From positions 186,001-250,000 of the forward strand of contig NZ_BMUA01000011.1 of NCBI RefSeq assembly GCF_014649955.1: a stretch of 64,000 bases of DNA, written 5' to 3'. Made by a program: the position numbers and the translations under genes. This DNA comes from Streptomyces violascens. GTDB lineage: Bacteria > Actinomycetota > Actinomycetes > Streptomycetales > Streptomycetaceae. Positions 50,053 through 58,837 of the stretch are shown here, piece after piece. Numbering within the stretch: the stretch's first letter is position 1; the number at the start of each line of letters is the position of its first letter. The notes beneath the pieces are model-generated. The model was not told the DNA's origin. It saw only the letters and a list, made by a program, of their open reading frames with translations, and searched no databases.

Positions 50053-50891
50053 CAGTTTTTCACCGCCCCGGTCAGCATGCCGCCGGTGATCCGCTTCTGA
50101 ATGATCGCGAAGATGACCAGGGAGGGCAGGGTGGCGAGGAAGGCGGCCGCCGCGAGCGGGCCGAGGTCGGCAACTCCCTCCGCGCCGAGGAAATAGGTGA
50201 GGACGACGGGCAGAGTCTGTTTCTCGGGGGTCTTCAGCAGAACGAGCGCGAAGAAGAATTCGTTCCACGCCGTGATGAAGGCGAAGAGCGCGGTGGCCAC
50301 GATTCCGGGGGCGAGCAGGGGCGCGGTGACCGAGACGAGGGTCCGCAGCCGCCCCGCGCCGTCGACGGCCGCCGCCTCCTCCAGCTCGGGTGGCACGGCG
50401 CGTACGTAGCCGTTCAGCATCCACAGCGCGAACGGCAGCGACCAGACCACGTACACCATGACCAGTCCGCCCACCGAGTTGATCGCGTGCAGGTTCTTGA
50501 GGACCAGAAAGAGCGGAATGATCAGCAGGACGAACGGGAACGCCTGGCTGATCACGACCCAGCCCGTGGCCGCGGCCGCGAGCCGGCCCCGGTTGCGGGC
50601 CATCACGTACGCCATCGGTGTCGCGATCACCACCGCGATGAGGGCGGCGGAGAGGGCCGCGATCAGGCTGTTCAGCCCGGCGTGGAGCAGGGGCTGTTCG
50701 TCGAAGGCCTGGCGGAAGTTGGCGAGCGTGGGGTGCCGGGGGATCCAGGTGGGGTGGAGCGAGCCCAGTTCGCGCGGCGGTTTGAAGGCGGTCGAGATCA
50801 GCCAGAGGAACGGGAAGGCCAGGAAGACGAGATAGGCGAGCAGCGCGAGGTACTGTCCGGCGCGCCCCAACTTCTCTGCGTGTGCCCTCAC
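50052..50891 (-). CDS. Carbohydrate ABC transporter permease (MalG type)
   Basis: A 279-residue permease with about six membrane segments. The N-terminal FLAFPFLWLISTAFKPPREL is typical of MalG-type subunits. The EAA loop reads PPELEEAAAVDGAGRLRTLV, and the C-terminus QKRITGGMLTGAVK is diagnostic of the family. The GTG start overlaps the previous stop by four bases (GTGA). It pairs with the MalF-type permease encoded upstream. Confidence 0.9.
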   Translation of the reverse strand: MRAHAEKLGRAGQYLALLAYLVFLAFPFLWLISTAFKPPRELGSLHPTWIPRHPTLANFRQAFDEQPLLHAGLNSLIAALSAALIAVVIATPMAYVMARNRGRLAAAATGWVVISQAFPFVLLIIPLFLVLKNLHAINSVGGLVMVYVVWSLPFALWMLNGYVRAVPPELEEAAAVDGAGRLRTLVSVTAPLLAPGIVATALFAFITAWNEFFFALVLLKTPEKQTLPVVLTYFLGAEGVADLGPLAAAAFLATLPSLVIFAIIQKRITGGMLTGAVKN

Positions 50892-51820
50892 TTGTCGCCC
50901 CCGCCCCTGAGCCGGCCCACCAGGAAGAAGGCGAGGCAGACGGCGATCACGGAGACCATGACGCAGCCCATGGCCGCCGCGTACCCGAACTGCCCGTAGC
51001 GGAAGGCCTCTTCGTACGCGAAGAGCATCGGGAGCCGGGTGCGCCCGCCCGGCCCGCCGTTGGTCAGCACATAGACCAGGGCGAACGCATTGAAGTTCCA
51101 GATGAAATTGAGCGCCGTGATGGCAAGAGCCACCGGTTTCAGGGCGGGCCAGGTGACGGTGATGAAGCGGCGCCAGGCGCCGGCACCGTCGATGGCGGCG
51201 GCCTCGTGGAGCTCCTGCGGGGTGTTCTGCAGCCCGGCGAGGAGGGCGACCGTCGTCTGCGGCATGCCGGCCCAGATGCCGACGACGATCACGGCGGGCA
51301 GGGCGGTGGCGAGGCCGGTCAGCCAGTCCCGGCCGTCGCCCAGGCCCAGGTCGCGGACGGTTTCGTTGAGGACGCCCGCGTCGGGCTGGTAGACGAGGCG
51401 CCACATGATGCCGACCACGACTTCGGGCATGGCCCACGGGATGATCGCGAGCGCCCGGGCCAGCCAGCGCAGCTGGAGCTTCTGGTTGAGGAGCAGCGCG
51501 AGCCCGAGGGCGAGCAGGAACTGGGGCACGGTGACGCCGGCCGCCCACAGCAGCCCGATCCGGAACGACTCCCAGAACAGGCCGTCGTGCGCCAGGTCCC
51601 GGAAGTTGAGCAGGCCGACCCACTGGGTGGGGGCGGTGCGGCCCGACTGGGAGTCGGTGAAGGCCAGCGCGATGCCGTAGAGCAGCGGGCCCACACTGAG
51701 CACCAGAACGGGGATGAGTGCCGGGAGTACGAGGAACCAGGCCCCGCCCCCCTCACCACCCTTGTGTCTGTTCGTCGGCTTTCGGGTGGCCGACCGTGCG
51801 TTCACGGTCGCAGATGTCAC
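50888..51820 (-). CDS. Carbohydrate ABC transporter permease (MalF type)
   Basis: A 310-residue permease with about six membrane segments following a basic N-terminal 25 residues. WFLVLPALIPVLVLSVGPLL and GIALAFTDSQSG open the family pattern, and the EAA loop reads PQELHEAAAIDGAGAWRRFI. First gene of the importer operon. The GTG start is 130 bases from the divergent kinase-like gene, so the promoter lies in 51821-51949. No binding site was identified. Confidence 0.9.
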   Translation of the reverse strand: MTSATVNARSATRKPTNRHKGGEGGGAWFLVLPALIPVLVLSVGPLLYGIALAFTDSQSGRTAPTQWVGLLNFRDLAHDGLFWESFRIGLLWAAGVTVPQFLLALGLALLLNQKLQLRWLARALAIIPWAMPEVVVGIMWRLVYQPDAGVLNETVRDLGLGDGRDWLTGLATALPAVIVVGIWAGMPQTTVALLAGLQNTPQELHEAAAIDGAGAWRRFITVTWPALKPVALAITALNFIWNFNAFALVYVLTNGGPGGRTRLPMLFAYEEAFRYGQFGYAAAMGCVMVSVIAVCLAFFLVGRLRGGGDK

Positions 51821-51949
51821 TGTTTCGACCCCTTTGCCCAGTAGTGCCGAACAGCCCCCGTCATCGTGCTGACGGTCCGTCCGCTCGTCAAGACGACCTG
51901 CGTGAATGCGAGACTTGGCCGGTTACGGAACGAGCACCGGGAGACGATC

Positions 51950-52861
51950 ATGGACGAGGCACGGGCACGCGAACTCCTTGCCGCGGCGGCACTGAGCGAC
52001 CCCGGCGGACTTGCCGGGGTCGCCGACGCCGAGCTGCTCGCCCTCGGCGAGAACGCGGTCTTCGCCCTGCCCGGCACCGCACACGCGCTGTCGGACGGCC
52101 TGGTCGTCAAGGTCGGCCGCGATGCCACGCACCACCCCGAGCTGTTCGAGCGGGCCGAGCGCGAAGTGGCCGTCGCGACCTGGCTCGCCGAGGCCGGGGT
52201 GCCCGCGGTGCGGGCCGCCGAACCGAAGCCGAGGCTCGTCGGGGGCCACCCGGTCACGGTGTGGCACCGGCTGCCGGCCGCCGAACGCCCCGCGGGGCCG
52301 GCCGATCTGGCCGAACTCCTGCGCCGCGTCCACGCCCTGCCGGTGCCCGCCTTCCCGCTGCCCCGCCGCGAACTCCTCGGCGGCGTCGAGCGCTGGCTAC
52401 AGCTGGCCGGTGACGCGATCGACCCGTCCGACGCCGCATATCTGCGGGCCCGCCGGGACGGCTTCGCGGAAGCCGCCGCGGCGCTCACCCCGCATCTGCC
52501 GCTCGGTCCCATCCATGGCGACGCCCTCCCCCGCAATGTCCACGTCGGCCCCGAAGGGCCGGTCCTGGTCGACCTGGAGACGTTCTCCGCCGACTTCCGT
52601 GAGCACGACCTCGTCGTCATGGCCCTGTCCCGCGACCGGTACGGACTGCCCGCCGAGCAGTACGACGCGTTCGTCACCGCCTATGGCTGGGACGTCCGCG
52701 CATGGGAGGGCTGCGCGGTCCTGCGCGGTGCCCGCGAGACGGCCAGCTGCGCCTGGGTCGCCCAGCACGCACCGACCAACCCGAAAGCCCTCGACGAGTT
52801 CCGCCGCCGTGTCGCCTCGCTGCGCGACGACGACCCCGAGGTGCGCTGGTACCCGTTCTGA
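51950..52861 (+). CDS. Aminoglycoside-phosphotransferase-family kinase
   Basis: A 303-residue APH/choline-kinase-fold protein. The catalytic Brenner motif is GPIHGDALPRNVHVG, with Asp and Asn, followed by the metal site VLVDLETFSA. The N-lobe has SDGLVVKVGRDATHHPELFE with the ATP-binding lysine in VVKVGR. It phosphorylates an unknown small molecule; resistance is one possibility among several. ATG 51950 follows GGGAG at six bases, and an in-frame upstream extension has no SD. It is convergent with the exonuclease gene, stops 11 bases apart. Confidence 0.85.
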   Translation: MDEARARELLAAAALSDPGGLAGVADAELLALGENAVFALPGTAHALSDGLVVKVGRDATHHPELFERAEREVAVATWLAEAGVPAVRAAEPKPRLVGGHPVTVWHRLPAAERPAGPADLAELLRRVHALPVPAFPLPRRELLGGVERWLQLAGDAIDPSDAAYLRARRDGFAEAAAALTPHLPLGPIHGDALPRNVHVGPEGPVLVDLETFSADFREHDLVVMALSRDRYGLPAEQYDAFVTAYGWDVRAWEGCAVLRGARETASCAWVAQHAPTNPKALDEFRRRVASLRDDDPEVRWYPF

Positions 52862-52871
52862 CCGCCCGGTC

Positions 52872-53597
52872 TCAGCCCCGGGCGGGGGCGGCCGGCTCGC
52901 GCAGCGGCCAGGTGCCGTCGATGACCGCGTCCGTCGTACCCTTCTTGCGCAGGAACTGCTGGAAGTCGGCCGCCCACTCCGCGTACCAGCGGATCTGGCG
53001 GTCATGCAGTTCCGCCGGTTCGAGCCGCGCCACCTGCGGGTGGCGCTCGGCTATCGCCACGGCCACCCGGGCCGCGGCCAGCGCGTCCGCCCCCGCGTCG
53101 TGCGCCGACTCCAGGACCACTCCGTACTCGGCACACACCGCTTCGAGGGTGCGCTTGCCCTTGCGGTAGCGATCCACGGAGCGGTCGATCGTATACGGAT
53201 CGACGACGGGCCCTATGGCGGCGCCGTCCAGCCTGTCGCTGAGCGAGGGCAGTTGGTGGCGCCGCAACTCGGCGGCCAGCAGCGTCAGATCGAAGGCCGC
53301 GTTGTAGGCGATCACGGGCACGCCCCGGCGCCAGTGGCCAGCCAGCGTCCCGGCGATCTCGTCGGCCACCTCGGCGGCGGGCCGGCCCTCGGCCGCGGCC
53401 CGCTCGCTGCTGATCCCGTGGACCGCGGACGCCTGGGCCGGGATCCGTATCCCCGGATCCGCCAGCCAGCTCCGCTGCCCCACCACGTCGGCGCCCCGCA
53501 GTTCGACGATCGCGGCCGTCACGATGCGCGCCTCGCGCGGCTCGGTGCCGGTCGTCTCCAGGTCGAAGCCGACCAGCGGCTCCAGGTGCCAGCTCAT
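52872..53597 (-). CDS. DEDDh-family 3'-5' exonuclease
   Basis: A 241-residue exonuclease of the DnaQ/epsilon fold. ExoI has the acidic pair in LVGFDLETTGTEPREARIVT, ExoII the Asp in YNAAFDLTLLAAEL, and ExoIII the His and Asp in ESAHDAGADALAAARVAVAI, so all catalytic residues are present. The N-terminus MSWHLEPLVGFD marks the start; a longer in-frame upstream ATG/GTG would add 21 poorly coding residues. It may trim DNA or RNA ends; the C-terminal helix RQIRWYAEWAADFQQFLRKK is a family feature in actinobacteria. Confidence 0.88.
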   Translation of the reverse strand: MSWHLEPLVGFDLETTGTEPREARIVTAAIVELRGADVVGQRSWLADPGIRIPAQASAVHGISSERAAAEGRPAAEVADEIAGTLAGHWRRGVPVIAYNAAFDLTLLAAELRRHQLPSLSDRLDGAAIGPVVDPYTIDRSVDRYRKGKRTLEAVCAEYGVVLESAHDAGADALAAARVAVAIAERHPQVARLEPAELHDRQIRWYAEWAADFQQFLRKKGTTDAVIDGTWPLREPAAPARG

Positions 53598-53703
53598 GCT
53601 GCCCCTCCTTCGTGGTGCTTTCCCCCAGTTGACGACCACCCTCGCACGCGGCACTGACAATCGGCCGGGCGGCCGGAATTCACCCGGCGAGGCTCACCAC
53701 AAT

Positions 53704-54939
53704 TCAGGACACAGGGCGCGAATCAACCCAGACTGACTCGAACTCCTCGCGGTACGTCTCGAAGAGCCCGTGCTCCACATCCTGGCCCGGCCGCACCACG
53801 CCCCGCCGCCCGCCGCCGCGCAGCACGAGCACCGGCGCCTCCATGCCCCGCGCGCGCCGCAGATAGGACTGGACGACCGCGACGCCGTCCGCCCCGTCGC
53901 CGTCCACCAGGTAGGCGGTGAAGCGCGGCGTCTCGTCGAAGACCTGGATCTCGAAGGCCCCCGGGTCGCGCAGCCGGGCCCGCACCCGCCGCATGTGCAG
54001 AATGTTCATCTCCACGGAGCGGCTCAACTCACCCTTCTTGAGGCCGAGTTCACGCTCGCGGCGCTTGACGGCACTGCTCGCCGGGTTCAGGAAGAGCAGC
54101 CGGACGCGGCAGCCGGACTCGGCGAGCCGCACCAGGCGCCGGCCCGAGTAGTTCTGCACCAGGAGGTTGAGACCGATGCCGATCGCGTCCAGGCGCCGGG
54201 CGCCGCCGAAGAGGTCCTCGGCGGGCAGCTGGCGTTGCAGGCGCACCCGGTCGGAGTGGACAGAGACGACATCGGCGTACCGGTCGCCGACCAGGTCCTC
54301 CACGGCGTCGATGGGCAGCCGGTGCGCGGCGGGAGCTCCTCCGGCGCCGCCGAGCACATCCAGGAGCCGCGCCGAGGCCCGCTCCGCCTGGGCGAGCACG
54401 GCCTCGTTCAGCGCCCGGTTGCGCGAGACGACATTGCGGGCCACCTCCAGCTCGTCCAGGGCGAGTTCGACATCGCGCCGGTCGTCCACGTACGGCTCGA
54501 AGCAGGGCCAGTGCTGCACCATGAGCTCGCGCAGCTGCGGGAGGGTGAGGAAGCTGAGCACGTTGTCGTCGGCGGGGTCGAGCAGATAGCCCTTGCGGCG
54601 CGAGACCTCGCGCACCGCTACGGCCCGCTGCACCCACTCCTGGCCCGCGGGGCCCGCCGCGGCGACCACCCACTCGTCGCCGTGGACCGGCTCGTAGATC
54701 GGCCGCAGCACGGCGGCGACCACGGCGCGCAGCCGCTGCTCCACCAGGTTCAGCCAGATGTAGGCGCGCCCGGCCCGCTGCGCGCGCGTACGCACCTCGC
54801 TCCAGGCGTCCGCGCCCCAGTCCAGCTCCGCCCCGATCTCCATCGGGCGTGCGAGGGAAACCGCTCCGGGCGGGATGTCGCCGGACTCCCCCTCATGACC
54901 CGTGTCACCAGGGGGCAGCTCAAGACCTCCCGAGCTCAC
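53704..54939 (-). CDS. SAV2148-family HEPN-domain protein
   Basis: A 411-residue cytoplasmic protein conserved in Streptomyces. The N-terminal 30 residues are Pro/Gly-rich. The helical HEPN region follows (RAGRAYIWLNLVEQRLRAVV) with R79-PIYEPV-H86, an Rx6H motif like the catalytic site of HEPN ribonucleases. The central part has QLRELMVQHWPCFEPYVDDR. The C-terminal half (GARRLDAIGIGLNLLVQNYS, RVRLLFLNPASSAVKRRERE, MRRVRARLRDPGAFEIQVFD) resembles a phospholipase-D/SIR2-like helper fold. The function is unknown; RNA cleavage is inferred from the motif only. The start GTG 54939 (SSGGLELPPGD) is favoured. Confidence 0.82.
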   Translation of the reverse strand: MSSGGLELPPGDTGHEGESGDIPPGAVSLARPMEIGAELDWGADAWSEVRTRAQRAGRAYIWLNLVEQRLRAVVAAVLRPIYEPVHGDEWVVAAAGPAGQEWVQRAVAVREVSRRKGYLLDPADDNVLSFLTLPQLRELMVQHWPCFEPYVDDRRDVELALDELEVARNVVSRNRALNEAVLAQAERASARLLDVLGGAGGAPAAHRLPIDAVEDLVGDRYADVVSVHSDRVRLQRQLPAEDLFGGARRLDAIGIGLNLLVQNYSGRRLVRLAESGCRVRLLFLNPASSAVKRRERELGLKKGELSRSVEMNILHMRRVRARLRDPGAFEIQVFDETPRFTAYLVDGDGADGVAVVQSYLRRARGMEAPVLVLRGGGRRGVVRPGQDVEHGLFETYREEFESVWVDSRPVS

Positions 54940-55261
54940 CCACGCACCGCCTTCCGCCCCCGGCAACCCCAGCGGGTCCGGCCCGCCCTGCACGCCCTTC
55001 AACGATCAAGGAAGGGTACTCCGGGAGCAGGAGGCGCTGCAGCCCGATGGCGGGTCGAGTTTGCCAACTGGCCCGAGGATACGGCCTGTTCTGATGGGCA
55101 CTATCTGTCGGGGTGAGCGGATTCATAGCGCTTGCGCCGCGTCGCCCGAGCCGGGTCACCCATTGGAGCACGCGCACGTCCTGGGTGACCGTCGTCTTTT
55201 CGGGGAGGATCTGGCCGAACAGCCCGTCAGCACCCCGAGCGGAAGTGGAAGAGTCTTGCCC
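54940..55261. promoter_or_regulatory. Divergent promoter region between HEPN gene and glgX
   Basis: A 322-base gap that must hold both promoters. The inverted repeat GGTCACCC-N31-GGGTGACC (55154-55161 and 55193-55200) lies about 60-110 bases before glgX and is the best operator candidate. No gene is credible in this gap; an in-frame upstream extension of glgX exists but lacks family sequence. Confidence 0.4.
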
Positions 55262-57382
55262 ATGCAGGTATGGCCGGGACAGGCTTACCCACTCGGCGCC
55301 ACGTACGACGGCGCCGGGACCAATTTCGCGGTCTTCTCCGAGACCGCCCGTCGGATCGAGTTGTGTCTGCTGCACGACGACGGCTCGGAGACCGCCGTCG
55401 AGCTGCGTGAGTCCGACGCATTCGTACGCCACGCCTATCTGCCCGGCGTGCTGCCGGGCCAGCGGTACGGCTTCCGGGTGCACGGACCGTACGAGCCGCA
55501 GAAGGGGCATCGCTGCAACTCGGCGAAGCTGCTGCTCGACCCGTACGCGCGCGCCATAAGCGGGCACATCGAGTGGAACGAGGCTGTCTACGGCTACCAC
55601 TTCGGGCGGCCCGACAGCCGCAACGACCTGGACTCGGCGCCGCACACGATGGCCTCCGTGGTGGTCAATCCGTTCTTCGACTGGGGCGACGACCGGCCGC
55701 CCCGCACCGAGTACCACCACACCGTGTTCTACGAGGCCCATGTCAAGGGCCTCACCATGCTCCATCCGGAGCTGCCTCCGGACCAGCGCGGCACCTATGC
55801 GGCGCTCGCGCACCCGGCCGTCATCGAACACCTCACGCAATTGGGCGTCACCGCCCTCGAATTGATGCCCGTGCACCAGTTCGTCAATGACCACCGGCTC
55901 GCGGACGCCGGAATGTCCAACTACTGGGGCTACAACACCATCGGCTTCTTCGCCCCGCACAACGCCTATGCCTCCTGGGGCGACCGCGGCCAGCAGGTTC
56001 TGGAGTTCAAGCAGGCCGTGCGGGCGCTGCACGAGGCGGGCATCGAGGTCATCCTCGACGTCGTCTACAACCACACGGCGGAGGGCAATCACCTCGGCCC
56101 CACGCTCTCCTTCCGGGGCCTGGACAACACGCAGTACTACAGGCTCGCCGACGACCTCCGTTATTACGAGGACACCACGGGCACGGGCAACAGCCTCCTC
56201 ATGAGGTCGCCACACGTCCTCCAGCTGATCATGGATTCGCTGCGCTACTGGGTGACCGAGATGCATGTGGACGGCTTCCGCTTCGACCTCGCGGCGACGC
56301 TGGCCCGCCAGTTCCACGAGGTGGACCGGCTCTCGTCCTTCTTCGACCTGGTCCAGCAGGATCCGGTGGTCAGCCAGGTCAAGCTGATCGCCGAGCCGTG
56401 GGACGTGGGCGAGGGCGGCTACCAGGTGGGCAACTTCCCGCCGCTGTGGACGGAGTGGAACGGCAAGTACCGCGACACGGTACGGGACTTGTGGCGCGGA
56501 GAGCCGCAGACGCTCGCCGAGTTCGCCGGGCGCCTTACGGGCTCGTCGGACCTGTACCAGGACGACGGGAGGCGGCCGCTCGCCTCCATCAACTTCCACA
56601 CCTGCCACGACGGCTTCACCCTCAACGACCTGGTCTCGTACAACGACAAGCACAACGACGCAAACGGCGAGGGCAACCGGGACGGCGAGAGCCACAACCG
56701 GTCGTGGAACTGCGGCACGGAGGGGCCCACCGACGACGGCGAGGTGGCGGAGCTGCGCGCCCGGCAGATGCGGAACTTCGTCGCCACCCTGATGCTGTCC
56801 CAGGGCGTGCCGATGCTCAGCCACGGCGACGAGTTCGCCCGCACCCAGGGCGGCAACAACAACGCGTACTGCCAGGACAACGAGCTGTCCTGGGTGCACT
56901 GGCCGGACCCCGGCGACGACCCGGACGGCACGCTCCTCGCGTTCACCCGGGCCATGGTGGGGATGCGCCGGGACCATCCGGTCTTCCGGCGCAGGCGGTT
57001 CTTCCACGGTCGTCCGGTGCAGGGCACGCACGACGAGCTGTCCGACATCGCCTGGTTCACCCCCGAGGGCGAGGAAATGGCCGACCGGGACTGGCAGTCG
57101 GCGAGCGCGAAGGCGCTGTCGGTCTTCCTCAACGGCAACGCGATCTCGGAGCCGGGGCCGCGGGGCGAGCGGATCGGCGACGACTCGTTCCTGCTGATGT
57201 TCAACGCAAGTGCGGAGGAGATCGACTTCGTGGTGCCGGTCAATCACGGCCGGCAGTGGCAGGTGGTCGTGGACACCGCGCGGCCGGAGGGGGTGCCGCC
57301 GGGCGAGGGGCCGAAGGTGTCAGCGGGCGAACGGGTCGGGCTCGTCGGCCGGAGCATGACTGTGCTGCGGCGGCCCGCGTAG
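55262..57382 (+). CDS. glgX: Glycogen debranching enzyme
   Basis: A 706-residue isoamylase-type GH13 enzyme hydrolysing alpha-1,6 branches of glycogen. The N-terminal CBM48-like domain begins MQVWPGQAYPLGATYDGAGT. The catalytic barrel has the nucleophile Asp in DGFRFDLAA, acid/base Glu in LIAEPWDVG and transition-state Asp in FHTCHDGFTLND. The C-terminal beta domain ends at VLRRPA. ATG 55262 is where relatives begin; GGAAG lies upstream. In some bacteria it acts with TreY and TreZ (as TreX) to make trehalose, and treY is encoded 1.5 kb on. Confidence 0.95.
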   Translation: MQVWPGQAYPLGATYDGAGTNFAVFSETARRIELCLLHDDGSETAVELRESDAFVRHAYLPGVLPGQRYGFRVHGPYEPQKGHRCNSAKLLLDPYARAISGHIEWNEAVYGYHFGRPDSRNDLDSAPHTMASVVVNPFFDWGDDRPPRTEYHHTVFYEAHVKGLTMLHPELPPDQRGTYAALAHPAVIEHLTQLGVTALELMPVHQFVNDHRLADAGMSNYWGYNTIGFFAPHNAYASWGDRGQQVLEFKQAVRALHEAGIEVILDVVYNHTAEGNHLGPTLSFRGLDNTQYYRLADDLRYYEDTTGTGNSLLMRSPHVLQLIMDSLRYWVTEMHVDGFRFDLAATLARQFHEVDRLSSFFDLVQQDPVVSQVKLIAEPWDVGEGGYQVGNFPPLWTEWNGKYRDTVRDLWRGEPQTLAEFAGRLTGSSDLYQDDGRRPLASINFHTCHDGFTLNDLVSYNDKHNDANGEGNRDGESHNRSWNCGTEGPTDDGEVAELRARQMRNFVATLMLSQGVPMLSHGDEFARTQGGNNNAYCQDNELSWVHWPDPGDDPDGTLLAFTRAMVGMRRDHPVFRRRRFFHGRPVQGTHDELSDIAWFTPEGEEMADRDWQSASAKALSVFLNGNAISEPGPRGERIGDDSFLLMFNASAEEIDFVVPVNHGRQWQVVVDTARPEGVPPGEGPKVSAGERVGLVGRSMTVLRRPA

Positions 57383-57430
57383 AGCGCCCGCCGGGACGTC
57401 TCAACGGCCCTGACCTACACCTGAGTTCGA

Positions 57431-57453
57431 TTGTCAGTGGCCTCGGGCACAGT
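57431..57453 (+). promoter_or_regulatory. Degenerate PafBC/RecA-NDp-type DNA-damage promoter
   Basis: TTGTCAGTG (57431-57439), eight bases, CACAGT (57448-57453). The first block is a perfect match to the -35-like part of the actinobacterial LexA-independent damage promoter (TTGTCRGTG-N8-TANNNT), and the spacing is right, but the -10 lacks the TA. It points toward an ATG at 57461 that reads antisense into the MFS gene, so it may be a relic of a lost gene. Confidence 0.4.
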
Positions 57454-57493
57454 GGGGACCATGAACGCGACCACCGCCCGGTCGGCTGTCGGC

Positions 57494-58756
57494 TCAGCTG
57501 TCGACCGGAGTCCTCGGGGCCGCCGCGACGCCGGTGACGGCATCCGCGGTGGCTGCCTTCGCCCGCCGTCCGCCGAGCCCGCGCACGGACCACGAGCACA
57601 CCGCGCAGAGCGCCCCGGCCACCACCATCACGGCGAACGCGGCCACCGCGCCATGGTCCTGCGCGAGTCGTCCCGACAGCGCGAGCGCGAGCGCCTGACC
57701 GCCGACGATGCCGCTGGTCAGGAACGCCATCGACTCAGCGAGCCGGTCCGCCGGAACCAGGCGCTCCGTAAGCCCGAACACGGTGATCAGATGAGGCGCG
57801 TACGCCACCCCGAGCACGATCACCGCGGCGTACAAGCCGACCAGCGTGTGCACGAAGAGCAGCGGTACGCAGAGCACGACCAGCGCCGCGGTGGCGGTCC
57901 GCCACCGGACCGGCAGGGCGAGCCGCTCCGGCACGGCCACCATGGCGAGACCTGCGGCCGCGCTCATCACACCCATGGCCGCGTACACGAGCCCGGTCTG
58001 CGAGGGCCGGCCGAGCTGCTCGGTCAGGGCCGTGATGCCCGCCTGCGAGGCGCCGAACATGGCGCCCTGGAGGACCATCGTGGCGCGCAGCGCGTACACC
58101 GCGCCGGGCAGCCGGGTGCGGGCGGCTCCGGTGCGCTGTGCGGCGGTCACCTGACGTGCCGTCGGATGCAGCGCGAAGGCCGTGCCGCAGACGGCGAGCA
58201 GGGCCGCGGCCGTCAGGAGTGCGGCGGCCGGGTGGGCGAGGGAGGCGGCCAGGCCCACGAAGGCCGGGCCGAGTACGAACGAGATCTCGTCCAGGGTGCC
58301 TTCGAAGGAGAGCGCCCCGGCCACGGTCCGCTCGTCGGCGCCGGCCCGGTGCGCGAGGGCCACGGTCCGACTCCGGGCGAGCGGCCCGACCTGGGGGACG
58401 CTCGCCCCGGCCAGGGCGCCGAGCAGGGCAAGCCAGCCGGTAGCGAGGTGGGAGAGAGCGGCGAGCACCAGGGCGGTCACGGCGGCCGCGTTCGCGAGCG
58501 CCGCCGCGAGTACCACGGTGCGCTGTCCGTAGCGGTCGGCGGCACGCCCCAGGAGCGGGCCCGCGACGGTCTGCCCGGCGGCCAGCGCCCCTCCGGCGAG
58601 CCCGGCGGTGGCCAGGCTGCCGCTGATCTCGGCGACCAGGAGCACGCTGCCGAGCTGGCACATGGCGGTCGGCAGCCGTCCGAGGAAGGAGATCACCGGC
58701 AGTACGGGCCCCGTCAGCGCGAGCACCTTGCGGTAGGTCTGAAGCGATCTGGCCAT
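57494..58756 (-). CDS. MFS transporter
   Basis: A 420-residue exporter-like membrane protein with about twelve hydrophobic segments. The A motif is GPLLGRAADRYGQRTVVLAA between segments 2 and 3. A conserved half-way loop lies around HPTARQVTAAQRTGAARTRL. It belongs to the sugar-efflux/multidrug group without a clear substrate. It sits on the opposite strand between glgX and treY, interrupting what is often a compact glycogen/trehalose cluster. Divergent from treY with an 81-base gap. Confidence 0.88.
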   Translation of the reverse strand: MARSLQTYRKVLALTGPVLPVISFLGRLPTAMCQLGSVLLVAEISGSLATAGLAGGALAAGQTVAGPLLGRAADRYGQRTVVLAAALANAAAVTALVLAALSHLATGWLALLGALAGASVPQVGPLARSRTVALAHRAGADERTVAGALSFEGTLDEISFVLGPAFVGLAASLAHPAAALLTAAALLAVCGTAFALHPTARQVTAAQRTGAARTRLPGAVYALRATMVLQGAMFGASQAGITALTEQLGRPSQTGLVYAAMGVMSAAAGLAMVAVPERLALPVRWRTATAALVVLCVPLLFVHTLVGLYAAVIVLGVAYAPHLITVFGLTERLVPADRLAESMAFLTSGIVGGQALALALSGRLAQDHGAVAAFAVMVVAGALCAVCSWSVRGLGGRRAKAATADAVTGVAAAPRTPVDS

Positions 58757-58837
58757 CGGGCGAAGCTAACGCGGCCGACCGGGGCATACGCATGGGCCGA
58801 AGGCACAGAAGCCGCCCGTCGGGGTACGTACGTTCAT

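Noticed and set aside
57431..58837. 469-codon in-frame extension of treY
   Set aside because: It is antisense to the MFS gene and TreY proteins begin at TPPIATYRLQL.
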